This document shows positions 32,934 to 42,493 of a stretch of DNA of 64,000 nt, piece by piece. The stretch is from Bacteroidales bacterium (GTDB lineage: Bacteria; Bacteroidota; Bacteroidia; Bacteroidales; UBA932): positions 62,001 to 126,000 of the forward strand of contig JAFRRW010000010.1 of NCBI GenBank assembly GCA_017427885.1. The letters run 5' to 3'. Numbering within the stretch: the stretch's first letter is position 1; the number at the start of each line of letters is the position of its first letter. The position numbers and the translations under genes are program-made. The notes under the pieces are model-generated. The model made no database searches. It saw only the letters and a list, made by a program, of their open reading frames with translations, and was not told the origin of the DNA.

Positions 32934-33725
32934 ATGAAAAAGCTTATCCTCATCCTGGCCGCCATCATCGGCCTCGCCTCCTGCGGAGGCTCCGACATCA
33001 CCGTAATGACCTACAACATCTATGGCGCCCGCGGACTGTACAAGGCGGAAGACTATGACGCCCTGGCCGAAGTAATCAACGCCCGACAGCCCGATTTCTG
33101 CGTCCTCAACGAAGTGGATTCCTGCACGCAGCGCTCACGTGGGACTCTCAACTACGAGGAACTCGCCTCACGTACGGGAATGAACGCCGCATATGCGCCT
33201 GCTTTCGACTTCGAAGGCGGAGCATACGGCAACGCCATCCTCTGCAGGCATCCGTTCACGGAACGCAGGCACATACTTCTTCCCTGCGACCCGGCCCAGG
33301 ATCCGGAAGGAGGGGAAGTCAGGTCCGCCTGTTTCCTCAAGACCGAAGTTAACGGCTTCACTTTCTGGATGGGAGGCTCGCACCTGGATTACAGGGCGGA
33401 CGAATCCAGCCGCATCTGGCAGGCAAACATCCTGAGAGACTTCATAAAGGGACTGGACGGGCACATCTTCTTCGCCGGAGACATGAACGCCGAGCCCGAT
33501 TCCAGGACGATGGCCACCTTCTCCGAGTATATGCAACTGAACTATAGGGACAAGGACCAGAAAACCTTCCCGTCGAAATACCTGGAAGAAGAACCGAGAG
33601 TGCTCATCGACTACATTATGTACCGCAAGCCGGACAAGAAGATCAGGCTCCTTTCCTACGAGGTGATCAACAACACCGCCTCCGACCACTGCGCCGTGGT
33701 CGCCAGGTTCCGTGTCAGGAGGTAA
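32934..33725 (+). CDS. Endonuclease/exonuclease/phosphatase-family lipoprotein
   Basis: A 263-residue exported protein with lipobox GLASC (C17) and an EEP fold. Active-site residues are present: MTYNIYG (Asn), VLNEVD (Glu), GGSHLD (His), AGDMNAEPDS (Asp/Asn) and SDHCAV (Asp/His). EEP enzymes cleave phosphodiesters in nucleic acids, inositol phosphates or phospholipids; the outer-surface location suggests nutrient phosphate scavenging. Convergent with the HI0933-like gene, 5 bp between stops. Confidence 0.9.
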   Translation: MKKLILILAAIIGLASCGGSDITVMTYNIYGARGLYKAEDYDALAEVINARQPDFCVLNEVDSCTQRSRGTLNYEELASRTGMNAAYAPAFDFEGGAYGNAILCRHPFTERRHILLPCDPAQDPEGGEVRSACFLKTEVNGFTFWMGGSHLDYRADESSRIWQANILRDFIKGLDGHIFFAGDMNAEPDSRTMATFSEYMQLNYRDKDQKTFPSKYLEEEPRVLIDYIMYRKPDKKIRLLSYEVINNTASDHCAVVARFRVRR

Positions 33726-33730
33726 CAGTT

Positions 33731-34915
33731 TTAAATTGAAGATGCGACAGCACGGGCAACAAGCCAGCCAGTAGTCCAAGCGGCCTGGAGGTTGAATCCT
33801 CCGGTAATCGCATCAATGTCAAGCACTTCCCCGGCGAAATAAATGCCCGGATGCTTCTTCGATTCCATTGTTCCCGGGTTGATTTCCCCAAGGTCCACTC
33901 CCCCGCAGGTAACGAATTCTTCCTTGAACCGGCCTTTCCCGGTGACGGGATAGTCATCGCTGACAAGACGGGAAACGAGCCTGTTTACCGTGACCTGACC
34001 GATCTGTCCCCAACGCATATCCGGATTCTGCCTGCACTTTTCCAATAGGAACTCCCAGAGTCTGGAGGGCAGGGGATGGACTGAGGACAGTTTCTTCGAC
34101 GGATTGGACTCTTTGATTTCCAATATCTTCTCCCGTGCATCCTCTTCCGTGCATCCCAGCCAGTTGACAATAAGGGTGGAACGGTAGCCCGTGGAAGCCA
34201 GATGCCGGGCGGCGTAAGATGAAAGGGCGAGCACGGCCGGGCCGCTGAACCCCCAGTCGGTAATGAGGATGTCTCCCGAGGCCTTGAAAGGGGTTCCTGC
34301 CAGGCTGACGGTACCTTCGGCGGATGTCCCGGCCAAGGTTCGCACGGGAGAATCGGTTCCCAATGTAAAAAGGGAAGGCACAGGAGGGACGATTTCCAGG
34401 TCCAGGGGCGCCAGGAAGGAGAAGTCGCGTCCGCCTCCGGCCGTTACCACGATCCGGTCGAACGATTCCACAGAGCCGTCTTCCAACAGTATCCTGCGCT
34501 CCGGAAGCACTGACCTGACTTTGCTGGAAGTCCGTATGGCGGCGCCCTTCAGCCCATCAAAAAGTGTATGCACTATCTCCATCGCGTCCTGCGATGCCGG
34601 GAACCAGCGATGGTCGTCCTGAAGGACAAGTCCCACTCCCCTCTCCCTGAACCATCTGCAGGTATCCTCAGGGCCGAATTCCTTGAGGGCGCGTTTCATA
34701 AGTCGGTCGCCGCGGGGATAGGCCTGCCGGACCGAGGTTATGCCTTCAAATGAATTTGTAAGGTTGCAGCGCCCTCCCCCGGTCAGTGCGACCTTGGCCA
34801 GAGGCTTTTTCCCCGCCTCGAAAACGGTTATCCCGAGATCAGGCCTCGACGAGCGCAGGTTCGCCCCGCAGAAGACCCCTGCGGCACCGCATCCTATGAT
34901 GGCTACCTTTCCCAT
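33731..34915 (-). CDS. HI0933-like NAD(P)/FAD-dependent oxidoreductase
   Basis: A 394-residue cytoplasmic flavoprotein. FAD-binding AIIGCGAAGVFCGANL at the N-terminus, the signature GGGRCNLTNS, and the C-terminal GEVLDIDAITGGFNLQAAWTTG, which is the hallmark of the HI0933/YhiN family. Members include bile-acid and other reductases; most are uncharacterised. It starts one base after the nhaC stop codon. Confidence 0.92.
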   Translation of the reverse strand: MGKVAIIGCGAAGVFCGANLRSSRPDLGITVFEAGKKPLAKVALTGGGRCNLTNSFEGITSVRQAYPRGDRLMKRALKEFGPEDTCRWFRERGVGLVLQDDHRWFPASQDAMEIVHTLFDGLKGAAIRTSSKVRSVLPERRILLEDGSVESFDRIVVTAGGGRDFSFLAPLDLEIVPPVPSLFTLGTDSPVRTLAGTSAEGTVSLAGTPFKASGDILITDWGFSGPAVLALSSYAARHLASTGYRSTLIVNWLGCTEEDAREKILEIKESNPSKKLSSVHPLPSRLWEFLLEKCRQNPDMRWGQIGQVTVNRLVSRLVSDDYPVTGKGRFKEEFVTCGGVDLGEINPGTMESKKHPGIYFAGEVLDIDAITGGFNLQAAWTTGWLVARAVASSI

Positions 34916-34916
34916 C

Positions 34917-36344
34917 CTACTCCCTCACCAACCGTACTATCTTATACCCTGTCGCGGCGATCAGAATGCTCATCAACGGACTGATTATGTTGAAGAAACA
35001 GAACGGAGCATATGTGAGCGTGGGCACGGAAAGGATGGTGGCCTGGGTCATTCCGCAGCTGCTCCAGGGGAAGAGGGGCGAGGTGACCGTAGCGGAATCC
35101 TCCACCGAACGGCTGAGCAGGCGGTCCTCATAGCCCCTTTCCTTGTAGATGTCACCGAAGAGGTTGCTGGTCAGGATGATGCTCAGGTACTGGTCGCAGA
35201 CCAGACCGTCCAGGGCCACTCCGGAAGTGACCGTCGACGCCACAAGTCCCACCCTGCGGCGGGTGAACCTCCGCAGCATCCCCGCAATCTCGGCAAGCAT
35301 TCCGCTGGCCTTCATGCATCCTCCGAAACACATCGCGCAGATGATCAGATATACCGTATTGAGCATACCCGTCATACCCCTGGTCGCGACCAGGGTGTCC
35401 ACGTCCGGATTGCCGGTGCCCAACTGAACTGAATTATACACGGTTTCCACTATTCCGGTGAACAGCACCTTCGCATCCGTGCCCTGGGTGACCGCCACAC
35501 CTATCTCTTCCACGATCGGTCTCTGGAATATCACGGCGAGAATCGCGGCGAAAAAGGTGGAAAGGGCGAGAACTATGAAAGCCGGCCATTTCCTCCAGAT
35601 CATTATACCCGTAAGGACAGGGACTACCATCACCCAGGGGGATATGTTGAACTTTCGGGCTAGGACGTCGGTATAGACCTGCACCTGCGAGGCGTCGCCC
35701 CCGGAATGGGAGAGGCCGAGGATGGTGAAGATGATGAGGGTTATGACCATCGAAGGGACGGTCGTGACCATCATATACCGGATATGGGTGAACAGGGGCA
35801 CCTTGTTGATGGACGAGGCCATCACGGTGGTGTCGGAAAGGGGGGATATCTTGTCACCGAAATAGGCACCGGAAATGATCGCACCCGCTATCATTCCGTC
35901 ACTGAAGCCTTCGGCCTTGCCTATGCCCAGGAGAGCCACGCCTATGGTGGCTATCGTGGTCCAGGAACTTCCCGTCATCAGCGAGACCAGGGCGCAGATG
36001 ACACAGGCCGTCAGCAGGAAAACCTTGGGGTGGATGATCTTGACGCCATAACAGATGAAGGCGGGCACGATGCCGCTCACCGTCCAGGTGCCTGAGATGG
36101 CGCCGATGAGGAAAAGGATGAGGATGGCGGTGGTGACGTCTCCGATATTCCCCTTGATGGCCTCCTCGAACTCCGACCAGGGAGTCTTGAACAGCCACAT
36201 CGAAAGAAGGACGCAAACACCTGCGGCGATCAGGAGGGACACCTGGCTGGCACCGAGGATCGAATCGCCGCCGAAAATGCTTATGTCGATGGCCAGAAGC
36301 GCCACGAGGACGATAACCGGCACAAGGGAGATTATCGCTTTCAT
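34917..36344 (-). CDS. nhaC: Na+/H+ antiporter NhaC family
   Basis: A 475-residue polytopic membrane protein of the NhaC type, exchanging Na+ for H+ (sometimes coupled to malate/lactate). Characteristic stretches: LMTGSSWTTIATIGVALLGIG, ISGAYFGDKISPLSDTT, and PLFPWSSCGMTQATILSVPTLTYAPFCFFN. The start overlaps the murI stop by 4 bp; the stop is one base from the flavoprotein start. Tight operon murI-nhaC-HI0933-like. Confidence 0.94.
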   Translation of the reverse strand: MKAIISLVPVIVLVALLAIDISIFGGDSILGASQVSLLIAAGVCVLLSMWLFKTPWSEFEEAIKGNIGDVTTAILILFLIGAISGTWTVSGIVPAFICYGVKIIHPKVFLLTACVICALVSLMTGSSWTTIATIGVALLGIGKAEGFSDGMIAGAIISGAYFGDKISPLSDTTVMASSINKVPLFTHIRYMMVTTVPSMVITLIIFTILGLSHSGGDASQVQVYTDVLARKFNISPWVMVVPVLTGIMIWRKWPAFIVLALSTFFAAILAVIFQRPIVEEIGVAVTQGTDAKVLFTGIVETVYNSVQLGTGNPDVDTLVATRGMTGMLNTVYLIICAMCFGGCMKASGMLAEIAGMLRRFTRRRVGLVASTVTSGVALDGLVCDQYLSIILTSNLFGDIYKERGYEDRLLSRSVEDSATVTSPLFPWSSCGMTQATILSVPTLTYAPFCFFNIISPLMSILIAATGYKIVRLVRE

Positions 36345-37102
36345 TTCTGTACCGGAATGAAGGTGGCTGCAAGTTTCTTCAAGGTCTCAGGGTCTCCCGA
36401 GGACAGGAGTTCTACGGAAAGGGAGCCTTCGTCGAGGCCTATCCCTCTCTCCTTCAGCACCCTCACCAGCTGGCAGGCCACGGCCGGAGCAGGATCTATC
36501 ACCCTAACGTCAGGACCGGCTATCTTCCTGACGGTGTCGATCAGGAAAGGATAGTGGGTGCATCCCAGGACTATTATGTCGGCTCCCGCATCCAGAAGCG
36601 GCCTCAGGCTCTTCTCCACGACCGCATCCGCCTCGGGACCAGAGAGGACTCCCCTCTCCACAAGTTCCACGAACCCTTCCCCGACGTGCTCGATTATCTT
36701 GACGTCATTCTCATATTTTCCCTTGGTATTCAGGTATTTGGAAGCCTTCAGAGTCCCTGCCGTGGCAAGCACCCCTATCACTCCCAACTCGGTGCCGAGG
36801 GCGGCTGGCTTGACTGCCGGTTCCATCCCTATGAAAGGCACCGGGAATTCCACGCGAAGGGTCTCGATCGCCGCGGCCGTCGCCGTGTTGCAGGCCACAA
36901 CGATGGCCTCGCATCCCTTTTCAAGGAGTATGGAGGTAATCGTCCGGGCACGGGAAATGACATATTCCCTGCTCCTGTTGCCATAAGGGCAGTAGGCGTT
37001 GTCGGAAAAATATATATACCTCTCCCCCGGAAGGACTTTCAATATCTCTTTGAGAACGGAGAGCCCTCCCGAACCTGAGTCGAATATGCCTATGACTGCC
37101 AT
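36341..37102 (-). CDS. murI: Glutamate racemase
   Basis: Makes D-glutamate for peptidoglycan. 253 residues; N-terminal IGIFDSGSGGLSVL, catalytic cysteines C71 (VACNTA) and C181 (LGCTHYP). The start is fixed by the conserved DSGSGG at residues 8-13. A promoter motif ends 6 bp before the ATG. First gene of the murI-nhaC-flavoprotein operon, divergent from prfB. Confidence 0.97.
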   Translation of the reverse strand: MAVIGIFDSGSGGLSVLKEILKVLPGERYIYFSDNAYCPYGNRSREYVISRARTITSILLEKGCEAIVVACNTATAAAIETLRVEFPVPFIGMEPAVKPAALGTELGVIGVLATAGTLKASKYLNTKGKYENDVKIIEHVGEGFVELVERGVLSGPEADAVVEKSLRPLLDAGADIIVLGCTHYPFLIDTVRKIAGPDVRVIDPAPAVACQLVRVLKERGIGLDEGSLSVELLSSGDPETLKKLAATFIPVQK

Positions 37103-37108
37103 ACCTCA

Positions 37109-37116
37109 CAAATATA
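37109..37116 (-). promoter_or_regulatory. -7 promoter element TATATTTG for murI
   Basis: Ends 6 bp before the murI ATG, so the transcript is probably leaderless. No clear -33. Confidence 0.62.
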
Positions 37117-37139
37117 CGGAATATTCAGCGGATTTTAAC

Positions 37140-37147
37140 TAAATTTG
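37140..37147 (+). promoter_or_regulatory. -7 promoter element TAAATTTG for prfB
   Basis: TAnnTTTG 20 bp before the prfB start. Confidence 0.62.
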
Positions 37148-37167
37148 CAAAGCAGAATGATACGGTA

Positions 37168-38292
37168 ATGATTACGAAAGAACAGATCGGCTCGCTGGAC
37201 GCAAGGCTTTCCAACCTTAAGGAATGCCTGGGAATCGACGGGAAACGCGCCAAAGTGGCCGAACTTCAGAAGAAGACCGAATCCCCGGATTTCTGGAACG
37301 ACCCCAAGGCGGCGGAAGCCTTCCTCAAGGACCTCAGTTCCCTGAAGGCCTGGGTGACCGACTACGACAGGGCCGCAACGGCCATCGACGACGTCAAGGT
37401 CCTGTACGATTTCGCAAAGGAAAGTCTCGACGCCGCTCCGGACGAGGTCCTGGAAACGGATGAGACACGGGAACTCGACGCAAGCTACTCCGATGCCGAC
37501 AAGGCCCTGGAGGACCTGGAACTCAAGAATATGCTCGGAGCCGAGGGAGACAACCTCGGAGCGATCCTCACCATCAACTCCGGAGCCGGAGGTACCGAAT
37601 CCAACGACTGGTCGGCGATGCTGATGAGGATGTATATGCGCTGGGGCGAACGGAACGGCTACAAGATGACGGTCACCGACCTTCAGGAAGGCGACGAAGC
37701 CGGCATCAAGTCGTCCACCATCCAGGTGGAGGGAGACTTCGCCTACGGCTATCTCAAGGCCGAGAACGGGGTGCACCGCCTCGTGAGGCTCTCCCCTTTC
37801 AACGCCCAGGGTAAACGCCAGACGACCTTCTCCTCCGTGTTCGTCTATCCACTGGTGGACGACAGCATCAACATAGAGATCAATCCCTCCGACCTCGAAT
37901 GGGACACCTTCCGTTCGGGGGGACACGGCGGGCAGAACGTCAACAAGGTGGAAACCGGCGTCCGCGTCAGGCATCTTCCTTCCGGTATAATGGTGGAGAA
38001 CACCGAGACCCGCTCCCAGCAGGACAACAGGCAGAATGCCCTGAGGATCCTCAAATCGAGGCTCTACGACATCGAGCTCAAGAAACGCCAGGAAAAGCAG
38101 GCCGAACTGGAGGGTCAGAAAAAGAAGATCGAATGGGGCTCCCAGATCCGCTCCTACGTGCTCCATCCCTACAAGATGGTCAAGGACCTGCGCACCGGTT
38201 ACCAGACTGCCGACACCCAGGGCGTGCTGGACGGGGACATCAACGAGTTCATGAGGACCTTCCTGATGCAGGAGGGCTCGGCTTCCAAATAG
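37168..38292 (+). CDS. prfB: Peptide chain release factor 2
   Basis: Terminates translation at UGA and UAA. 374 residues; tripeptide anticodon SPF at 209-211 and GGQ at 254-256 (GGHGGQNVNK). The frame is continuous: the programmed +1 frameshift near codon 25 found in many bacteria is absent (region LSNLKECLGIDGKRAKVAEL reads straight through, with no CUU-UGA). So this copy is not autoregulated by UGA readthrough. Followed by a terminator. Confidence 0.97.
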   Translation: MITKEQIGSLDARLSNLKECLGIDGKRAKVAELQKKTESPDFWNDPKAAEAFLKDLSSLKAWVTDYDRAATAIDDVKVLYDFAKESLDAAPDEVLETDETRELDASYSDADKALEDLELKNMLGAEGDNLGAILTINSGAGGTESNDWSAMLMRMYMRWGERNGYKMTVTDLQEGDEAGIKSSTIQVEGDFAYGYLKAENGVHRLVRLSPFNAQGKRQTTFSSVFVYPLVDDSINIEINPSDLEWDTFRSGGHGGQNVNKVETGVRVRHLPSGIMVENTETRSQQDNRQNALRILKSRLYDIELKKRQEKQAELEGQKKKIEWGSQIRSYVLHPYKMVKDLRTGYQTADTQGVLDGDINEFMRTFLMQEGSASK

Positions 38293-38312
38293 CGGACACT
38301 TGTGCAAATTAG

Positions 38313-38344
38313 GATGGGCGGCCGGAATCCGGTCGCCCATCTTT
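38313..38344 (+). terminator. Intrinsic terminator of prfB
   Basis: GATGGGCG...CCGG / CCGG...CGCCCATC stem with a one-base mismatch and an AAT loop, followed by TTT. Confidence 0.75.
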
Positions 38345-38371
38345 GTGGAAAAGTATAAAAACTAAATTGGA

Positions 38372-39871
38372 TCAGTTCAGATTCAGGGTGTTCGCAGTGC
38401 CGTTCACATTGTAGGAACTGTACTGCTCGGCCATCGACCCGTACATCTGTCCGAGAACCTCGAGATAAGGTACGCCGGAAACGAGGGTGAGGGTGAACAC
38501 CGTATCGTCGACCTTGTAGTATTTGACCCCGTCGAGGGTGATGATCTCATAGTCGTCAGGCAGCTCGTTCACGAGGGCGCCGGCAGGAGGTACAATGACC
38601 TCGTACTGGCCGTCGGCCGTCTCGCAGTAGAACACGCCGTCCTGATAGAAGTAGGACCCTTCGGCGGAAGCATAGCTCTGAACGAGGCCGAGCCTCTCAG
38701 CCACAGTGTAGGAGTTGTTCGCCCTGGTAGTGTTCAGGGCAATGGTATTGTTCTGGGCTGCAATGGTAGCGTTGTTCTGGGCTATGATGCGGTTCTGCTC
38801 GTCGATCGTCCTGTTATTGGCGTCGATTGCGCGGTAGGTGCGGTAGACGCTGTTATAATAGGCGAAGGAGAGGGGTGAGAGAGCCAGGTCTGCGACGGTA
38901 TGGGCCACCGTGATGCCGAAAGGAGGACGGCAGACGATGTAGATCCCGTTCCAAGGCCTGTAATAAATGCCGTTATAATAGTAATAATCGATGCCCCAGT
39001 ACCTCATCAGGCGATACCTGACAGGGAGGATCCTGACCCTGTAGCCGTAATAGTGAGGAGTGCGTGCCCAGAATCTTCCGGGTACGTCGTACCTCATGAA
39101 ATCACGCTCGCGGGGAGGTATTCTCACAAGGTCGCGGTGCTCGCCGATCCTCATATAGTCGGCGGAATTGACCCTCGTGCTGACACGGTTGCCTTCATTG
39201 CGCCTTCCGTTGTTGCGGGAAGAGGAATTGGAGGCATTCGATGCGGCTGAAGGGGTCTTGGTCACATTGGAATTGGATCTGAGGGCTCCCCTGTTGGTCA
39301 CGTTGCCGGCCTTTACCTCAGCCTGGGAGGAAGAGGTGGGAGCAGTACTGGAAGTGCTTCTCCTGGTCGTGGAAGAGGTGGTCGCGCTCCTGGATGCGCT
39401 GGAGGACCTGCTGCCGGTGGTGGCAGTGCTCCTGGAAGCGGAAGAAGTGGAGGAGGACCTCCTGGTGTTGGACTGGGTGGAAGGACTCGTGGTAGCTGAT
39501 CCGCTGGTGGAGGAGCTGGTGCTCCTGGAAGCGGAAGAGGAGGAAGAAGACCTTCTGGTAGGAGTCTGTGTGGAAGGACTCGCCGTGGCGGCAGAATTCC
39601 TGTTAGAAGAAGAGGACGACCTCGCGGAAGTCGAGGAGGACCTGTTCGAAGAGGAAGACGACCTGGTGGACGAGGAGGACGAGGAAGACCTGCTCGAAGA
39701 AGAGGAGGACCTGCTCGAGGAAGAAGAGGATGAAGACCTGGTGGAAGAGGAGCTGCTCTGGGTGGTGCCGGAGGAAGAACCCCTTCTCGCCTGGGCCCAT
39801 CCCTCGCCTGAAGAGGCGATCATTGCAAAGGCCAGCGTCGAAGCCAGTACGATATTAAAGATGTTTTTCAT
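38372..39871 (-). CDS. Secreted Ser/Arg-rich protein with DUF6515-like C-terminal half
   Basis: A 499-residue protein with a Sec signal peptide (1-27). Residues 31-222 are almost pure Ser with interspersed Arg, Thr, Asn and Ala, including two copies of a unit of the form SPSTQ-x2-TRRSSS...ASRST. After about 255 comes a folded part rich in Tyr (YYYYNGIYYRPWNGIYIV), resembling the DUF6515 family, then an Asn-rich heptad-like stretch (TIDEQNRIIAQNNATIAAQN) and a final beta-rich segment. Last gene of the muropeptide operon, 22 bp after namZ. Probably a surface or periplasmic wall-associated protein; function unknown. Confidence 0.75.
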   Translation of the reverse strand: MKNIFNIVLASTLAFAMIASSGEGWAQARRGSSSGTTQSSSSSTRSSSSSSSSRSSSSSSRSSSSSSSTRSSSSSNRSSSTSARSSSSSNRNSAATASPSTQTPTRRSSSSSSASRSTSSSTSGSATTSPSTQSNTRRSSSTSSASRSTATTGSRSSSASRSATTSSTTRRSTSSTAPTSSSQAEVKAGNVTNRGALRSNSNVTKTPSAASNASNSSSRNNGRRNEGNRVSTRVNSADYMRIGEHRDLVRIPPRERDFMRYDVPGRFWARTPHYYGYRVRILPVRYRLMRYWGIDYYYYNGIYYRPWNGIYIVCRPPFGITVAHTVADLALSPLSFAYYNSVYRTYRAIDANNRTIDEQNRIIAQNNATIAAQNNTIALNTTRANNSYTVAERLGLVQSYASAEGSYFYQDGVFYCETADGQYEVIVPPAGALVNELPDDYEIITLDGVKYYKVDDTVFTLTLVSGVPYLEVLGQMYGSMAEQYSSYNVNGTANTLNLN

Positions 39872-39893
39872 TTTGTTATGTTTTAGCTGTCAA

Positions 39894-41162
39894 TCAATAA
39901 ATGTAGTATCTGCGGGCAAGGGTCCTGAAACTCTCGACATCCGCATTCCAATATTCCTTGATGTCATCGACTTTCATCCTTGTCTCAAAAGTCTTCCTTA
40001 CATAATCCGTACCACATAATTTGTGGAACATTCCCAAACGGTCCTTGGCAAGTGTGAACGGGTTGCGATCCGGATACAGTTTTTTTACCGCCTGCATCAC
40101 GTAAAACTGTGTGAGTGTGATAGTTGCCTTCTCAAAATCCGTGTACGAAAATTGAACTCCATGAATGAGTTTTCCGCTGTTGGAACCGGCGATGGGCTTG
40201 TAATGTATAGTCCTGAAAGCCACGCCGGGAAGGTTGTATGAATCCAGTTCCGCCTTCAGTTTGTCAGCGTCGATCCAGGGGGCCGCAAAAGCTCCGAAAG
40301 GAATGGTGTAGCCTATGCCGATGTTGAGATAGCCGTAGAGTTCCCCGCAGAGGCCGGAAGAAGGATAGTCGATAGTGGTCTTGGCATAGGGGATGTTCGG
40401 GGAAGGCATTATCCAAGGAAGGCCGGTGTCGTCATAAAGCATATCCCTGGTCCAGCCCTCCATCGGAACCACGGTAAGGTCGCATTTCAGAGGCGTTTCC
40501 TTCCCGTTCTGCCCCCGGTTCATTCCCTCCTCATTGATGAGTACGGCCAGTTCCCCGACGGTGAGGCCATAGACATAGGGTATCCTGTACTGGCTTACGA
40601 ACGAGAAGAAGCCGTCCCTCACGAGAGGACCTTCTATCTTGTTGCCGCCGAGGGGGTTGGGCCTGTCCAGCACCATCACCTCGATCCCGAGGCGGGAACA
40701 GGCCCTCATAACCAGACCCAGGGTACTGATGAAGGTGTATGAACGGCAGCCCACGTCCTGTATGTCATAGACCATTATGTCAATGCCCTTCAGCATCTCA
40801 GGTGTCGGCTCACGGTTGGGACCGTAGATGGACCAGACCTTCAGGCCCGTCGCGGGATCCACGGTATTCGGCACGTAGTCCCCCGCCCAGGCGTCTCCCC
40901 TCACCCCGTGTTCCGGGCCGAAGAGGGCCACCAGCTTCACTCCGGGGGCGTTGTAGAGGATGTCGATGGTGGACCTGAGTTCCCTGTCCACCCCGCTGGG
41001 GTTGGTCACCAGACCGACCTTCTTACCGACCAGTCCCTTGAACCCGGAGTCCCTCAGGACCTCGATCCCGGTCTTGACCGCCACCCCCTTGGCAGACAGG
41101 CACAGGGAAAGCGAAAGGGCCAGGACCGGCAGGAGTATTTTCTTGAATGTCATCTCTTTCAT
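39894..41162 (-). CDS. namZ: Exo-beta-N-acetylmuramidase NamZ (DUF1343, GH171)
   Basis: A 422-residue exported enzyme of the DUF1343 family, shown in other species to remove MurNAc from the non-reducing end of peptidoglycan fragments. Signal peptide 1-24, then GLVTNPSGVDRELRSTIDIL, FGPEHGVRG, YDIQDVGCRSYTFIST, VLDRPNPLGG and MPSPNIPY, all family signatures. It sits one base after the ampG-like gene and downstream of DUF4922-SpoIID, so the operon is coherent with wall-turnover recycling. Confidence 0.93.
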   Translation of the reverse strand: MKEMTFKKILLPVLALSLSLCLSAKGVAVKTGIEVLRDSGFKGLVGKKVGLVTNPSGVDRELRSTIDILYNAPGVKLVALFGPEHGVRGDAWAGDYVPNTVDPATGLKVWSIYGPNREPTPEMLKGIDIMVYDIQDVGCRSYTFISTLGLVMRACSRLGIEVMVLDRPNPLGGNKIEGPLVRDGFFSFVSQYRIPYVYGLTVGELAVLINEEGMNRGQNGKETPLKCDLTVVPMEGWTRDMLYDDTGLPWIMPSPNIPYAKTTIDYPSSGLCGELYGYLNIGIGYTIPFGAFAAPWIDADKLKAELDSYNLPGVAFRTIHYKPIAGSNSGKLIHGVQFSYTDFEKATITLTQFYVMQAVKKLYPDRNPFTLAKDRLGMFHKLCGTDYVRKTFETRMKVDDIKEYWNADVESFRTLARRYYIY

Positions 41163-41163
41163 A

Positions 41164-42489
41164 TTATTTTTTCCCGTATTCGGGATCCACTTTCACAAGG
41201 AAGGTAACCGCAACAGTGAGCAGGCAGCAGGCCATCACCGTGATGAAGAAGTTAACGTATCCTCCGAGCCATTTCCACAAATACCCGGCCAGCATTCCCG
41301 GAATCATCATGCTCAGGGCCATGAAGGCGGTGCAGATGGCATAATGGGAGGTCTTGAACTCCCCGTCGGAGAAATAGATCATATAAAGCATGTAAGCCGT
41401 GAAGCCGAATCCGTATCCGAACTGTTCGAAGGCCACGCAGGCACCTGTCACCCAGAGGGATGCGGGATGGGCCAGACTCATATACACATAGACGATGTTC
41501 GGAAGGATGAGGCTCAGTGCCATCGGCCACAGGGCCTTCTTCAGTCCCCACCTGGAGGCGGCGATTCCACCGACGATTCCGCCGACGGTGAGGGCGATAA
41601 CCCCTATCGTACCGTAAATCAGACCGAGCTGGGACGTCGTAAGTCCCATTCCTCCGGCGGCGCGGTTGTCCAGGAAGAAGGGGGTGACCATCTTGAGCAT
41701 CAGGGCTTCGGGAATCCTGTACAACAGCAGGAAAAGCAGCGCAATCAGAATCCCCCTCTTCTTGAAGAAGGTGGCGAAAGCCCTGCCGAACTCACCCATT
41801 ATCTCGCTGAATTTTAAGGCTTTCCCATTAGTCTCAACCGAAGGCTTGTCCGAGTCGGGACGGGGTATTATGAAAACGTGATAGAGGGTTACGGCGGCGA
41901 ATATGACGGAGGTCAGAAGGAGGGTGAGGCGCCAGGCGGCCGGGATGTCTCCCGTGGAGGTCTCGAGGGCGCCGGCTATCCAGACAAGGACCCCCTGGCC
42001 GAAAATCGAGGAAAGGCGGTAGAAGGTGCTGCGGATCCCCACGAAGAAGGACTGGTCCTTCTGGGGAAGGGCAAGCATATAGAAGCCGTCGGCCGCTATG
42101 TCGTGGGTGGCCGAGGCGAAGGCCGTGATCAGGAAAAGGATCAGGGTGGTGGTGAAAAGGCTCACCGGGACCGTCCTGGAGGCCATTTCCGCCCCGTCCG
42201 GACGCGGCACCGAAAGTGCCAGGAATATCATCGCCGCGGTTATCAGTGCCTGCATCGCCACTATCCACCACCTCTTGGTCTTCAGGATGTCCACGAAGGG
42301 ACTCCAAAGGGGTTTGATCGTCCACGGAAGATACAGCAGCCCGGTGTACAGGGCCATCGACTCGTTGGGCACACCCATCCTCGTGAACATCACCACGGAG
42401 ATGTTGTTCACGATGAAATACGGAATGCCTTCGGCGAAATAAAGCGTCGGTATCCACCACCAGGGCGATCTTGTACTCACCTTTTCCAT
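41164..42489 (-). CDS. ampG: AmpG-like muropeptide MFS permease
   Basis: A 441-residue, roughly 12-TM MFS transporter. The N-terminus WWWIPTLYFAEGIPYFIVNNISVVMF and LPWTIKPLWSPFVDILKTKR are typical of AmpG, which imports GlcNAc-anhydroMurNAc muropeptides. Context (NamZ downstream, SpoIID fusion upstream) supports the muropeptide role. Confidence 0.9.
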   Translation of the reverse strand: MEKVSTRSPWWWIPTLYFAEGIPYFIVNNISVVMFTRMGVPNESMALYTGLLYLPWTIKPLWSPFVDILKTKRWWIVAMQALITAAMIFLALSVPRPDGAEMASRTVPVSLFTTTLILFLITAFASATHDIAADGFYMLALPQKDQSFFVGIRSTFYRLSSIFGQGVLVWIAGALETSTGDIPAAWRLTLLLTSVIFAAVTLYHVFIIPRPDSDKPSVETNGKALKFSEIMGEFGRAFATFFKKRGILIALLFLLLYRIPEALMLKMVTPFFLDNRAAGGMGLTTSQLGLIYGTIGVIALTVGGIVGGIAASRWGLKKALWPMALSLILPNIVYVYMSLAHPASLWVTGACVAFEQFGYGFGFTAYMLYMIYFSDGEFKTSHYAICTAFMALSMMIPGMLAGYLWKWLGGYVNFFITVMACCLLTVAVTFLVKVDPEYGKK

Positions 42490-42493
42490 TTTC

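Noticed and set aside
39168-40019. Glu/Val/Leu-rich plus-strand frame of 283 codons
   Set aside because: Mirror image of the Ser/Arg low-complexity tract on the minus strand; the signal peptide and folded domain lie on the minus strand.
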